Source of the DNA: Candidatus Kuenenia stuttgartensis
GTDB lineage: Bacteria > Planctomycetota > Planctomycetia > Gemmatales > Gemmataceae
DNA length: 64,000 nt
Reading direction: 5' to 3'
NCBI GenBank assembly: GCA_945875585.1
Contig: CAMCLK010000015.1
Coordinates: forward strand, 32,312-96,311
Shown here: piece after piece, positions 51,836 to 60,666 of the stretch
Numbering within the stretch: the first letter of the stretch is position 1
How the letters are laid out: the number at the start of each line of letters is the position of its first letter
Notes under the pieces: generated by a model
The model's input: only the letters and a program-made list of their open reading frames with translations
Told to the model about the DNA's origin: nothing
The model's database searches: none
Made by a program: the position numbers and the translations under genes

Positions 51836-52849
51836 ATGGCAAGCCCAACTCTCGAGTGCCCGCATTGCAACGCCGTTTTGAGGCCCGCCAACCCCGTGCC
51901 AAACGGCAAAAAGGTGGCGTGCCCCAAATGCAAGCAACCCTTCACCGCAGGTGGGGAACCTGCTCCAGCACCAGTTCAGGCAGCCAGGCCCGTCGACGAC
52001 GATGATGATGACGACGGACGCGGATCTTACGGTGTCGAATCGATCGACGCGCCGGTTGAAGAAGTTGATCCCAAGACAGGCAAAAAAACGAAAAAGAAAG
52101 GCAAGAAGCCTGAAATCAATTATGCGCCCGATTCGTCGCTGAAAGACATGCGCGGCCCGGCCATTGGCATTCTGACCCCTATCGGAAACAACTACATGTG
52201 GCATTGCGCCATCATGATCATCTTGGCGTTCGCCAGCATGATGATTGGGGTTTGGCCTTTCATCTTTGCCGACCGATTGCTGACACCCATTCAGGCACTG
52301 AATGAATTTTACGCAAAACAGATTGCTTCTGAAGGTAAAGGTGGCAGCGGCACTTGGACCCAACGATTGAAAGATGCTCAACTCGACAAATTAGAATGGC
52401 CCATAGCTGTAGGCCGTGACGGCAAAAAAATGCGTGAACCAGATTACGGAAAGCAGGAAATGCGAGCCGAGGAAGGTGCCGCTGGCGATGAGTACATCGC
52501 CCGTGCCGAGAAACCGACACGCATTGCTTGGGTTATTGCCGGTGGGGTTGTTCTAGCATGGACCTTTGTTATGGCCATTGGCAGCGTGAAAATGGTTACG
52601 CTTGAGTCGTATGGTTGGGGAATGACCAGTGCCATCATGTCGCTGATACCCGTCAATCTGCTTGGCCTGACCATGCTGATCTGGAAACCGTGGGATCTCC
52701 TACACGAAGACCTTTTCTGCTGGATCGCACTTTACATCCTGCCCATTATGGGATTTTTCTCCATCATTTTTGGAATCTGGATGCTTATCGCGCTCAACGA
52801 CGAGCGCGTTATCAAAGGCTTTGAATTCAAGGGTACAGACAACGAATAA
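51836..52849 (+). CDS. zinc-ribbon multi-helix membrane protein
   Basis: A 337-residue protein. The first ~40 residues form a zinc ribbon of MJ0042 type with CPHC and CPKC knuckles, followed by a flexible acidic (DDDDDDDG) and lysine-rich segment. Four membrane helices follow: two at ~130-160 and ~225-250, then two at the end. A charged soluble loop of about 60 residues separates the first from the later ones. Proteins with this layout are frequent in planctomycetes and have no known role. It is on the plus strand after the THUMP gene and meets the serine hydrolase gene tail-to-tail with 3 bases between. Confidence 0.7.
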   Translation: MASPTLECPHCNAVLRPANPVPNGKKVACPKCKQPFTAGGEPAPAPVQAARPVDDDDDDDGRGSYGVESIDAPVEEVDPKTGKKTKKKGKKPEINYAPDSSLKDMRGPAIGILTPIGNNYMWHCAIMIILAFASMMIGVWPFIFADRLLTPIQALNEFYAKQIASEGKGGSGTWTQRLKDAQLDKLEWPIAVGRDGKKMREPDYGKQEMRAEEGAAGDEYIARAEKPTRIAWVIAGGVVLAWTFVMAIGSVKMVTLESYGWGMTSAIMSLIPVNLLGLTMLIWKPWDLLHEDLFCWIALYILPIMGFFSIIFGIWMLIALNDERVIKGFEFKGTDNE

Positions 52850-52852
52850 CTT

Positions 52853-53917
52853 TCACCGCTTAGATGTATCGAGCGCCTTGTCCACTGCGGCCTTAAGGGT
52901 TTGCAGGTCGTCGTTGTAGTTAGCATCCCGGCGGTTGTTGATCAGGACTGCAACGTTTAACCCGTCTTTTCTTTGTCTGGCCATGGCGGTCGTCCCCGGC
53001 ATGCTTCCAAAAAATGTGCTGTCGATGGTACCGCCCGGTTGGCGTGTTTCTCCGTTAAGAACGTAGTGACTCATAAAAGCGCACAGCGCCGGTGCGGATG
53101 CAACCAGCCCACCATGGGCATCCATGACATCGATTGAAAATGAACCTGCCGCCGCGGGGTACTCGACTTCCCGCGGATCGCGACGCGAAGTCTGGTCCAC
53201 CCCTAACCGGACATCTGCCACACCATGGGGCTTCAAAACAAGTTCCTGCACGGTTGCAAAATACGGTTTTCCATGGGCTTTTTCGAGCACACGCCCCAAC
53301 ACACAGTAACCAAAATTCGAATAGGCCACTTTCTTGCCCGGCTCAAAATCTAGCGGTTGCGTCTGCATGAAACGCACTACATCCGCCGGGTTGGGGGCGC
53401 GGGTTAGGCCGAGTTCTTTTTTAATTCTTGTAACGGCGAACATGGGATCAAAACTGGCGGCCCTATCCCACCCTCCCTTGTGATCCAAAAGGTCACCCAC
53501 CGTAATTTTAGATATTTCCGGATCCACCTTGCCCCCCTTCGGTGCTTTGAGGGCAAGTAGCTTGAATGCCGGAGTTTCCAATGTCAACTGGCCTTTGGCC
53601 ACCAGTTCACGAATGGCAGCGGCCGTAACTGGCTTACTGACACTCGCAATACGCATCATGGCATCGGGCTGACATGGCTGGCGGCCTCCTTGGTCGCGCC
53701 AGCCAAAGCCTCGGGAATAAATCAGTTCACCGCGAAGAGAAACCGCAACAGTAAGGGACTTCGCCTGCAACAGCGCCATATGTTCCAGAAGTGCGCTGTC
53801 GAGATTATCGAATTCCATGCGGGCCTTGCCGGTTTTAGGTGTTGCCCCAGGAGCAACAGCCATCACCACTCCCACAACAAGAGTTGCCGCGATGGCACCC
53901 AACATGAACCTGATCAT
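52853..53917 (-). CDS. exported serine hydrolase (beta-lactamase/DD-peptidase family)
   Basis: A 354-residue exported enzyme from ATG 53917, which begins a signal peptide (IRFMLGAIAATLVVGVVMA). The class C beta-lactamase-like motifs are the nucleophile S-x-x-K in ASVSKPVT, Y-x-N in YSNFGY, and a His-Gly-Gly-like third motif in DAHGGL. It may act as an esterase or as a D-amino-acid peptidase; the family ranges widely and classical beta-lactamase activity is not implied. An ORF start further upstream (54067) would overlap the aldehyde dehydrogenase gene. It lies 19 bases downstream of that gene's stop on the same strand, so they may be cotranscribed. Confidence 0.82.
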   Translation of the reverse strand: MIRFMLGAIAATLVVGVVMAVAPGATPKTGKARMEFDNLDSALLEHMALLQAKSLTVAVSLRGELIYSRGFGWRDQGGRQPCQPDAMMRIASVSKPVTAAAIRELVAKGQLTLETPAFKLLALKAPKGGKVDPEISKITVGDLLDHKGGWDRAASFDPMFAVTRIKKELGLTRAPNPADVVRFMQTQPLDFEPGKKVAYSNFGYCVLGRVLEKAHGKPYFATVQELVLKPHGVADVRLGVDQTSRRDPREVEYPAAAGSFSIDVMDAHGGLVASAPALCAFMSHYVLNGETRQPGGTIDSTFFGSMPGTTAMARQRKDGLNVAVLINNRRDANYNDDLQTLKAAVDKALDTSKR

Positions 53918-53936
53918 TGGAATCGATCTCCTCGAA

Positions 53937-55421
53937 TCATTTGGCCTGACCACGCCACCATGCGAAGGCTCGAAAAGGTACAGAGAACGCTGCACCAATA
54001 CGCGAAACCCAAGACCGCGCGTGGTCCATACGCAAAAACGACTCCAGCAAATCGCCCATATCGGCATGGTTGGGAATGACTATGTCGTAGTGGGGGCGGA
54101 ATGTGCCGGTGCTGACCCTCACAACTTGCGGTACTGTCATTTCGAGCAATCCTTCGGCCCCTTGGGTTGATCCCCACCCACTAGCTCCACGGCCTCCAAT
54201 GGGGGTATCCGGATGGCCAGCTGCAATAAGCACATCGTTGATGGTGACCAATCCAGCTCGTAATCGGGAAGCTAAAAGAGCGGCCCTTTTTTCGCTTCCA
54301 AAGATCGCTGCACCAAGGGCGAACGGGCAGGCGGCATCGGCCGCAAGCATGGAAGCCTCGTTCGGGCAAGTCATGATGGCCAGAAGCGGCACAAACAGAT
54401 CCTCGCGCCAGACACGCATTTCAGCCGTGACATTTTCAAGAATGAACGGCGTATGGTTCCCTTCTGGTAGGCCAATCAGCCAACGTGCGCCAGACGCCAC
54501 TGCGGCATCGGCAAGGGCGCGCGCATGGGCGGCGCGCTCGTTCGCCCCAGATGGTCGATCTTGCACCATGGCTGGGGAATTACCCGCAAGCTTTGCCAGT
54601 GTCTGCCTAAATAAATCCAAAGCCGCGGGTGCCACCAAGCACCGGCGTGTGGCCATGCAGGTCCGGCCCCGATTTGCCAACGAACCAAACCAAGCCGCAC
54701 GCGCCGCCTGCACGGCATCGGCATCGGCATCGTCGAGTACAAACAGTGCGTCGTGGCCAGAAAGTTCCAAGCTGCTCGAAATCAGGCGGGGAGCCAGCGC
54801 TTGAGCTATGCGGGCACCAATGGCCTTGCTGCCCGTAAAAACCAAGTGATCAATGTCCGCTTCAACAAGCGCCTCACCGGAAGCGGCATCTGCATTGAGG
54901 ATGGTGACCAATCCATCCGGAAGTCCTGCTTCGAGCAAGCCTTCTATCAGAAATTTCCCGCAGTCGGGTGCCTTTTCGGAAGGTTTGAAAATGACAGCGT
55001 TACCAGCAACAACGGCTTGTACTATCTGAATACCCGACAGTATCAGTGGGTAATTCCACGTGCCGATTATTCCAACAACACCGCGTGGGCGCCTGTGCAC
55101 ATGATCGCGGCCACCCGCCAAAAACAACGGGGTTCCCCGTGCCTTGCGCGGGGCCAACAGCCGTGGGGCGGAATGGGCCAGATGCGCGCACGCGGCGGCA
55201 AACGGAAGGATTTCTGTGGCAAGGCATTCTTCGCGTGTCTTGCCTACTTCGCGGTCGATAACAGCAATCCAGTCACCAGAACGCTCGACGAGCCATGAAC
55301 GAAAGCGCCTGAGCCACCGGCATCGCTGGGGTACCGTTTTTTCCGCCCATGAGATTTGTGCCTGACGAGCCAAGGCAATGCGTTCGGACATGGCCCTGAG
55401 TGCTCTATCTTGTTGGCTCAT
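53937..55421 (-). CDS. aldehyde dehydrogenase with C-terminal membrane-like tail
   Basis: A 494-residue NAD(P)-dependent aldehyde dehydrogenase from ATG 55421 (MSQQDRALRAMSERIAL); ATG 55457 is a longer option. The catalytic cysteine is in NRGRTCMATRR (G-x-x-C), the general-base glutamate in SLELSGHDALF, and the cofactor loop in VVGIIGTWNYP and VFTGSKAIGARI. These fit the ALDH3-like fatty or aromatic aldehyde group. The last ~55 residues (from about RPHYDIVIPNH) continue beyond the fold, and the end 'FSVPFRAFAWWRGQAK' is aromatic and basic, as in membrane-bound fatty aldehyde dehydrogenases. The start region is 57 bases from the divergent truD start. Substrate is inferred. Confidence 0.85.
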   Translation of the reverse strand: MSQQDRALRAMSERIALARQAQISWAEKTVPQRCRWLRRFRSWLVERSGDWIAVIDREVGKTREECLATEILPFAAACAHLAHSAPRLLAPRKARGTPLFLAGGRDHVHRRPRGVVGIIGTWNYPLILSGIQIVQAVVAGNAVIFKPSEKAPDCGKFLIEGLLEAGLPDGLVTILNADAASGEALVEADIDHLVFTGSKAIGARIAQALAPRLISSSLELSGHDALFVLDDADADAVQAARAAWFGSLANRGRTCMATRRCLVAPAALDLFRQTLAKLAGNSPAMVQDRPSGANERAAHARALADAAVASGARWLIGLPEGNHTPFILENVTAEMRVWREDLFVPLLAIMTCPNEASMLAADAACPFALGAAIFGSEKRAALLASRLRAGLVTINDVLIAAGHPDTPIGGRGASGWGSTQGAEGLLEMTVPQVVRVSTGTFRPHYDIVIPNHADMGDLLESFLRMDHARSWVSRIGAAFSVPFRAFAWWRGQAK

Positions 55422-55477
55422 GGCGGCTTCATCCCTAACGTGGCGCATGTGAGCCAACGACGCGGAGCATCAGCAAT

Positions 55478-56542
55478 ATGAGTTCATCTTACGAGGTCCG
55501 CCGCATCCTGGGTGATGTCCCAAGTTTGGGCGGAAGGATCAAAGCCATTCCCGATGACTTCCTTGTTGAGGAGATACCGGCCTATGAGCCGTGTGGTACT
55601 GGTGGATTTCTTTACCTTTGGGTTGAAAAATGCGATTTTCCCGCTGAAAAACTCGCTCGCGAAGTTGGTTTCCGCTTGGGAGTCAAACCGCAAGATGTGG
55701 GGATTGCTGGCTTGAAGGATCGTCGGGCTATTACACGTCAGTGGGTTTCCGTTCCCATTCAGTGCGAAGAACGGCTTGCCGATTTCGACGATGGCCTGCT
55801 GCGAATTCTGGGGGTATCCCGGCACGGGAATAAGCTCCGGACAGGGCATGTGCGGGGCAACCGGTTCACCATTCGAGTGCGTGATCTCAGTGCGGAAGGC
55901 AAGGAAGAGTTACCCCGCAGGGCCGAACGTTTGCGCGCCACAGGCCTACCCAACGCGTTTGGTCCCCAGCGATTTGGTCATGGTGGTGAAACTGCACGTC
56001 TTGGTTGGTCGATGGTGCGTGGAGAAAAAGTGAGGCTGAACCCCTGGCTGAAAAAGCTGGCATGTTCCGCCGTTCAATCCGAGCTTTTCAACGCCTGGCT
56101 GGATCGTCGAATTGCCGATGGACTCCTGCGGGTGGCTCTGCCCGGTGATGTTATGGCACACAGCCCACGTGGAGGCATGTTTGTGTGCGAGACGCCCGCG
56201 GTGGAACAGGAACGTGTTGACCGCTTTGAAATCGTTCCGGCGGGGCCGATGTTCGGGCCGAAAATGCTACCCGCCCGCGAAGAAGCACTGGTGCGCGAGC
56301 AGGAGTTGATTTCCGGCCGTGGATTGCAACCGGGATGGGAACCATCGGGGGCCTTGTTTACCGGAACCCGCCGTCGGGCGGTCATTCCCGTGCCAGACCT
56401 AGGCTGGACCAGTGACGAGGACGGAGTTGTGGTGAAGTTCAGCCTTCCATCGGGAAGCTACGCCACGGTTCTGCTTAGCGAACTTCTTGGCCCGGACATC
56501 AGCCCAGCGTGCGAAGAAATGCCAGATGAAGACGGGGCATGA
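55478..56542 (+). CDS. truD: tRNA pseudouridine synthase TruD
   Basis: A 354-residue TruD-family enzyme, which isomerises U13 of tRNA-Glu. The catalytic aspartate D81 is in AGLKDRRAITRQ, and the family phrases 'PDDFLVEEIPAYEPCGTG', 'HGNKLRTGHVRGNRF', 'LPNAFGPQRFGHGGET' and 'FSLPSGSYATVLLSEL' are present. Length is typical. It is the first of two plus-strand genes and begins 57 bases from the divergent aldehyde dehydrogenase. Its stop is 139 bases from the next gene. Confidence 0.93.
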   Translation: MSSSYEVRRILGDVPSLGGRIKAIPDDFLVEEIPAYEPCGTGGFLYLWVEKCDFPAEKLAREVGFRLGVKPQDVGIAGLKDRRAITRQWVSVPIQCEERLADFDDGLLRILGVSRHGNKLRTGHVRGNRFTIRVRDLSAEGKEELPRRAERLRATGLPNAFGPQRFGHGGETARLGWSMVRGEKVRLNPWLKKLACSAVQSELFNAWLDRRIADGLLRVALPGDVMAHSPRGGMFVCETPAVEQERVDRFEIVPAGPMFGPKMLPAREEALVREQELISGRGLQPGWEPSGALFTGTRRRAVIPVPDLGWTSDEDGVVVKFSLPSGSYATVLLSELLGPDISPACEEMPDEDGA

Positions 56543-56680
56543 CGGATAAACCGGTCGTGCCGGCTAAATCAGCTGCAATCCAGCTGTAGTTTACGCTCGA
56601 GGGGGAAAAAAGGTTGAGTACGGAGGCATTATTTCACAGAATTGTCCCTACCCAGCAGGCACCCCGCTCCCGGAAGATTT

Positions 56681-57424
56681 ATGGCACCAAAATCAGGAAC
56701 CGCGACCGGACCCGATCTCGCCAACTTTACCGTCCCCGAGAAGATCCTTCTCGCGGCCGATGAACTGGTCCGGACTTCAGAACAGTTTTCGTTCACCGCC
56801 GAGTCGCTCATCGTGGCCTCGTGGCGCAAATATCCACAGACATTTGGACTGAAAGGATTCGCAGAACAGTTTCCCGATTCCAACAAGATTCTAGCCAGCA
56901 TCATGGGCGAAAAAGGTCTTGCCAAAAAGGGCTGGCTGAACAAGGTTGGACAAAAATTGTATGAGCTCACCAAAGAAGGACGGGACGCTGTCAAGCGCCT
57001 GAAATCCGGCGAACAAGCGCCGCCAGCTCCACCTCGTCAGGTCGAAGAGAAACCAGTGCCAACCCGAATCATCCGATCCGGATTTCCACTCCCCATCGAT
57101 GCCGTCCTTGTTCGCCTTCTCGATGGTCCTGTGCTGAGCAAGCAGATGGAAGACCGCACGGCTGATATCAGTTTTGCAGATGCCTGCGGGTTCTGGGATG
57201 CCGATCCCACCCAAGGTGCGGAAGCCGTCAAGGAAAACCTGACAGCCATCAAGTCGCATCTGGATCAGGCCGACTCATTGCTTGCAGGTGGATCACTGGA
57301 ATTAAGCAACGGGCGCAGTGTCGATTCTGCGGATGTGTCGCTTCTCAAAACTCTGAACCACTATCTGCAGGAGCGATTTTCCAGGCACATCAATCTGATC
57401 AGGAACCGCGTTGGCAAGGCATGA
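56681..57424 (+). CDS. winged-helix-like protein of unknown function
   Basis: A 247-residue protein from ATG 56681 (MAPKSGTATGPD), rather than the earlier TTG. Residues ~20-105 form what looks like a winged-helix fold: helices 'PEKILLAADELVRT' and 'FTAESLIVASWRKYPQTF', a recognition-like stretch 'ILASIMGEKGLAKKGWL' and a wing 'GQKLYELTKEGRDAVKRL'. After a Pro-rich linker, residues ~130-247 are mainly helical with no recognised motif. It converges with a DNA methyltransferase gene (60-base gap) and so might belong to a modification-linked pair, but the opposite orientation weakens that. DNA or nucleotide binding is a guess. Confidence 0.55.
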   Translation: MAPKSGTATGPDLANFTVPEKILLAADELVRTSEQFSFTAESLIVASWRKYPQTFGLKGFAEQFPDSNKILASIMGEKGLAKKGWLNKVGQKLYELTKEGRDAVKRLKSGEQAPPAPPRQVEEKPVPTRIIRSGFPLPIDAVLVRLLDGPVLSKQMEDRTADISFADACGFWDADPTQGAEAVKENLTAIKSHLDQADSLLAGGSLELSNGRSVDSADVSLLKTLNHYLQERFSRHINLIRNRVGKA

Positions 57425-57470
57425 CGTTGGCACGTCGAATGCCTTGCCCTACTTTTCTCAACAACACACA

Positions 57471-57501
57471 GAAAACGCGCCCATCAGGCGGTTTTCTTTT
57501 T
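57471..57501 (+). terminator. terminator of winged-helix gene, overlapping methyltransferase end
   Basis: GAAAACGCGCC (57471-57481) pairs with GGCGGTTTTC (57487-57496) with one bulged G and is followed by a TTTTT run. It sits 47 bases after the stop of the winged-helix gene, and its right arm lies inside the last codons of the minus-strand methyltransferase, whose stop is at 57484-57486. Confidence 0.65.
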
Positions 57502-58398
57502 CGGCGGCGTTTCCAAAAATCGCATCTTCGATCCGTCTACGTACTCTTTGCTGATTTCCATTCCAAGCCAACGGCGGCCCATGCTCTCCGCCATGAAACC
57601 CACTGTATTGCTCCCTGAAAAGGGGTCAACCACCAAGTGGTTTTCATCGGTTAGGAACCGAATGAAAAATTCGGGAACTGGAAGTGGAAAACGCGCTGGA
57701 TGGATGGGCAATCCAGCCTCGCGGCAACGAGCAAAATACGGGTCAGACGAACGTGTGTTCGGTACCATCAGCATGTTGGGCGGAATCGCACCGCCATTGT
57801 CACGCTGAAATACCTTGCTTAATTCATGCTGAGATGGCCGCATGGCCGGGTCGTACCCATCTCGCAGCAATCGTTTCATCGATGGGCTGTAAGGCCTTAA
57901 AACCTTGCGGTTATCCGCTCGGGGATCGGTTGTTTTCGACAACCACCACACCAGATTTACGGCATCCTTCACACGGGTCCGACGAATGGTCACCCACTGA
58001 GCTGGCGTTGGCAGTTTACTTGGGTTGTACCAATAAAAATCTTGGGCCAAATAAAACATCTTCGACAACTCGATCAGCAATTGATACTGATAAAGCGATC
58101 GTGTGCCTGAACCTCGGTTCCAAGCACCGCCCAATTCCAAAACAAAACTACCCTGTGGATGCAGAACCCTGTGGATCTGCTCGATATATGGCCACAACCA
58201 CGCTGTATAATCTGCTGGTTCAACGTTTCCATAGGCCTTGCGGCGACGCAAGGCAAATGGAGGCGACGTTAGAACAAGGTCCACCGAATCGTCAGCCAGC
58301 AATGCCAAGCCTTCTAAAGCATTGGTATTCCAGCATTGGCCAAGACGCGTGGTGTAGGCTGGTTCAGGCACAATAACGCCTGGCCTGATCGGTATCAT
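57484..58398 (-). CDS. DNA methyltransferase, probable N4-cytosine type
   Basis: A SAM-dependent DNA methyltransferase of 304 residues from ATG 58398 (MIPIRPGVIV), or 328 from an upstream ATG at 58470. The catalytic motif IV is TSPPFALRRR, the S/T-P-P-(Y/F) form typical of N4-cytosine methylases, and it lies near the N-terminus ahead of motif I, VVDPFSGSNTVGFMAE, which makes it the beta class. Between them is a stretch rich in Trp/Tyr that is probably the target recognition region. No restriction endonuclease is recognisable next to it, so it may be an orphan regulator-type methylase or part of a type II system whose nuclease is not recognised. The convergent neighbour has a winged-helix-like domain. 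Confidence 0.85.
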   Translation of the reverse strand: MIPIRPGVIVPEPAYTTRLGQCWNTNALEGLALLADDSVDLVLTSPPFALRRRKAYGNVEPADYTAWLWPYIEQIHRVLHPQGSFVLELGGAWNRGSGTRSLYQYQLLIELSKMFYLAQDFYWYNPSKLPTPAQWVTIRRTRVKDAVNLVWWLSKTTDPRADNRKVLRPYSPSMKRLLRDGYDPAMRPSQHELSKVFQRDNGGAIPPNMLMVPNTRSSDPYFARCREAGLPIHPARFPLPVPEFFIRFLTDENHLVVDPFSGSNTVGFMAESMGRRWLGMEISKEYVDGSKMRFLETPPKKKTA

Positions 58399-58491
58399 TT
58401 CACTGGTATTCAACGACCCCTCCCCCCGGATGGATGCGAAGGGGGGCCTTAACCTTAAATACACAGCCACGTCCAGATCAATCGTGGCTCA

Positions 58492-59586
58492 TTACCAATG
58501 CGCTATCGGGCCATCCGGAACCGCTACAGCATGGTCGACCGGTTCCCACGCCTCACCAGAACGCTGGGAAATGCGTTCCTGCACCCGTTCTGCCAGCGAC
58601 TCGAAGTGGGAAATGCTATTAAGCATGACCAATTCCTGCTGTAAATCGTGCCCAGGCTTGAGTGCCTTGCAATACCACCCAGCTACTTTGCGGAAGGTCA
58701 GGCAGGCGAAACGCTCATCTCGCACCGAGGTGAGCAGTTGAAAGTGCCTCTTCATAAAGGCCAGCCGTTCCATCAGGCTGGGGGGTGGACCCGGGTCACC
58801 GGTTTTGTCCCACGCATCGAGCTGCCGAAAAAACCATGGATTCAAGAACGCTCCACGGCCAATGGCCAGCCCCGCGCACCCTGTCTCGCGAAGCATGTGA
58901 GCGGCATCTGCAAGAGTTTTAACATCTCCATTGCCTAGAACAGGTATGGCGCGAGTCGCCTCCACCACCCTACGGATCCCTGAAATATCCACTGATCCGG
59001 AAAAACCTTGCTCCCGTGTCCGACCGTGAATGGTGATTCCCTTCACTCCCACTTGCTCGAATTCACGCGCCAACTCTGGTGCCGTATGAGTCGTGGAATC
59101 CCATCCCAGACGCATTTTCACGGTTACTGGTACCGACACCGCATCCACAACCGCACGCACCAGATCCACAGCCTTGGTGACTTGGCATAACAGTGCCGAC
59201 CCACCCCCGCCACGAGTGACCTTGTTGACCGGACAGCCCATATTGATGTCGATGGAAGACGCATCCAAGGCTGCCACACGTCTGGCTGCCTCCGCCAATT
59301 CTTCCGGATTCGCACCATAGATTTGGACACACCATGGCCGGTCTGCCTCTGTCGACTGGACCAAATCCATGGTTTTGGCTGAACCCAGCAACAAGGCACG
59401 GGCATTCACCAGATCGGTCGTCGCCAGACCAAGCCCACCCATTTCCCGAACAGCCAAACGAAATGGCAAATTGGTATACCCTGCCAATGGGGCTAAGCAA
59501 AAACGGCTTGGCAGGGCCAAAGAACCCAACGACAGGCTTCTTCCCGGTACGCGGTCAGGAACCGGCGGCATGGGCGAAAAGGTCAT
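58492..59586 (-). CDS. dus: tRNA-dihydrouridine synthase
   Basis: A 364-residue flavoenzyme that reduces uridine to dihydrouridine in the D-loop of tRNA. The FMN/TIM-barrel motifs are CLAPLAGYTNLPFR at the start, the catalytic cysteine in DINMGCPVNKVTRGGGGSALL, VKMRLGWDS, ITIHGRTREQGF and LGNGDVKTLAD with IGRGAFLNPWFF. This arrangement resembles DusB. I chose ATG 59586 (MTFSPMPPVP) because the longer start at 59676 overlaps the upstream gene. It follows the pterin dehydratase gene by 7 bases, suggesting cotranscription. Confidence 0.93.
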   Translation of the reverse strand: MTFSPMPPVPDRVPGRSLSLGSLALPSRFCLAPLAGYTNLPFRLAVREMGGLGLATTDLVNARALLLGSAKTMDLVQSTEADRPWCVQIYGANPEELAEAARRVAALDASSIDINMGCPVNKVTRGGGGSALLCQVTKAVDLVRAVVDAVSVPVTVKMRLGWDSTTHTAPELAREFEQVGVKGITIHGRTREQGFSGSVDISGIRRVVEATRAIPVLGNGDVKTLADAAHMLRETGCAGLAIGRGAFLNPWFFRQLDAWDKTGDPGPPPSLMERLAFMKRHFQLLTSVRDERFACLTFRKVAGWYCKALKPGHDLQQELVMLNSISHFESLAERVQERISQRSGEAWEPVDHAVAVPDGPIAHW

Positions 59587-59593
59587 TCCCGCA

Positions 59594-59956
59594 TCACTCC
59601 TTAACAAACACAAATTTATTGGGTGATCCCTGAAGTGCTGATTCCGCACCGGGTCGCCAAAGAGCCACGTCTTCAATGCGGCGGGCCAACTCGATGTCGA
59701 GGTCTGTCAGGCCCCGGTGACTATGCGTTTTAAGTTTCACGGTAACCCTGCCCCACGTGACATCCATGTCGGCATGGTGCCAAGCTGCTTCGCAGGCAAA
59801 ACCCACCGCATTGACCAACATCAAGGTGCTGGGCCACCCATCGGTCATGTATTTACGTCGTATCCAACCGTTTTCAATGAACCATTGGCCTAGCCCAGCT
59901 TGATCGAGTTTTTCACGTACAACATCATCAGCCAGTACCTGAATGTCTCTGGACAT
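59594..59956 (-). CDS. phhB: pterin-4a-carbinolamine dehydratase (PCD/DCoH family)
   Basis: A 120-residue protein from ATG 59956 (MSRDIQVLADD), the usual size for this family; a longer reading to 60136 is not supported. The active-site histidines are visible in 'AWHHADMDVTWGRVTVKLKTH', and 'LTDLDIELARRIE' is the closing helix. It dehydrates 4a-hydroxytetrahydrobiopterin formed by aromatic amino-acid hydroxylases. No such hydroxylase is nearby; many bacteria use it as a folate/molybdopterin-related protein instead. It is upstream of dus by 7 bases and divergent from the BON lipoprotein gene. Confidence 0.88.
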   Translation of the reverse strand: MSRDIQVLADDVVREKLDQAGLGQWFIENGWIRRKYMTDGWPSTLMLVNAVGFACEAAWHHADMDVTWGRVTVKLKTHSHRGLTDLDIELARRIEDVALWRPGAESALQGSPNKFVFVKE

Positions 59957-60035
59957 AGCCAAGCCCTCGCGCCAACCATAGGGACCGCATCCAGCGTCAT
60001 GGTAACGGAGCACGACTGGATGACGCGAGGCAGGC

Positions 60036-60434
60036 ATGCGCTCAATCGTACTTCTGTTGGTTTTGACTCCCCTCAGCCTGACAGGTTGCGGGAAAGATCC
60101 AGAGCGATTGGGAACCATGGCGGGCAAAATTGCCAATCGAGTGGAATCTGCGACTAAAACGTTGAAAACGCGTTTGACAGCTCAGGCGCTGCTATTTCCT
60201 GGCTTTGTCGAGAATCTGGATCTCAGCCAGAAGGTGCGCGTGCGCGTTCTTCTTGATGGCCGTTTGACCGGATGTGATATCCACGCCCGAATGCTGGATG
60301 GTGATATTGTTGAACTAACAGGGACCCTGACTTCTGAAAAGGTTCGGCCGTTGTTATTGCAAGCTGTCGAAACCGTTCCCGGAGTCAAAGGCGTGGCCGA
60401 TGCAACCAAGGTTACTCCGCCAACCACTCCCTGA
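60036..60434 (+). CDS. lipoprotein with BON-type domain
   Basis: A 132-residue protein starting ATG 60036. MRSIVLLLVLTPLSLTGC is a lipoprotein signal with lipobox cysteine at residue 18. The C-terminal ~70 residues resemble a BON domain, a small alpha/beta phospholipid-binding fold ('VRVLLDGRLTGCDIHARML', 'VELTGTLTSEKVRPLLLQAVETVPGV'). BON lipoproteins act in envelope stability in other bacteria. It is a single gene divergent from phhB. Role inferred. Confidence 0.75.
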   Translation: MRSIVLLLVLTPLSLTGCGKDPERLGTMAGKIANRVESATKTLKTRLTAQALLFPGFVENLDLSQKVRVRVLLDGRLTGCDIHARMLDGDIVELTGTLTSEKVRPLLLQAVETVPGVKGVADATKVTPPTTP

Positions 60435-60464
60435 AATCCATAGCCACGAAAAACCAAATTCCAA

Positions 60465-60596
60465 TTAGTTTGCCTTGGCCGCCTTGTCATCTCCTTTGCG
60501 TGGCCGTTCGGTCTGGCTAGATTTGTACCGATCTGGAGGCGAACCGCCACAACCGCATGCGCCGATAATCACCAAGGCCAAGCAGATCCATTTCAT
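60465..60596 (-). CDS. 43-residue lipoprotein
   Basis: A very short gene read on the minus strand: ATG 60594-60596 to TAA 60465-60467. It encodes 43 residues starting MKWICLALVIIGACGC, a compact signal with lipobox cysteine at about residue 14 or 16, and a short hydrophilic tail rich in Lys, Arg, Asp and Ser. It lies downstream of two other small minus-strand lipoprotein genes, with a hairpin in between. Similar lipoproteins are common in planctomycete genomes; no function is known. The coding call rests on the lipobox and neighbourhood. Confidence 0.6.
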   Translation of the reverse strand: MKWICLALVIIGACGCGGSPPDRYKSSQTERPRKGDDKAAKAN

Positions 60597-60616
60597 GGTG
60601 GGCTCCAAATGAGAGA

Positions 60617-60638
60617 GCCGGCGGAAAAATCCGCCGGC
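60617..60638 (-). terminator. hairpin between small lipoprotein genes
   Basis: GCCGGCGGA (60617-60625) pairs perfectly with TCCGCCGGC (60630-60638), loop AAAA. On the minus strand it follows the 47-residue lipoprotein gene and precedes the 43-residue gene; the downstream T-tract is weak, so it may be a partial terminator or an mRNA stabiliser giving the first gene more transcript. Confidence 0.55.
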
Positions 60639-60666
60639 CCTGAAATCAGACTTGAACGATACCGGA

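Noticed and set aside
51458..52381. A 307-codon minus-strand open frame
   Set aside because: Antisense to the THUMP methyltransferase and zinc-ribbon genes; unusual residue composition and no motif.
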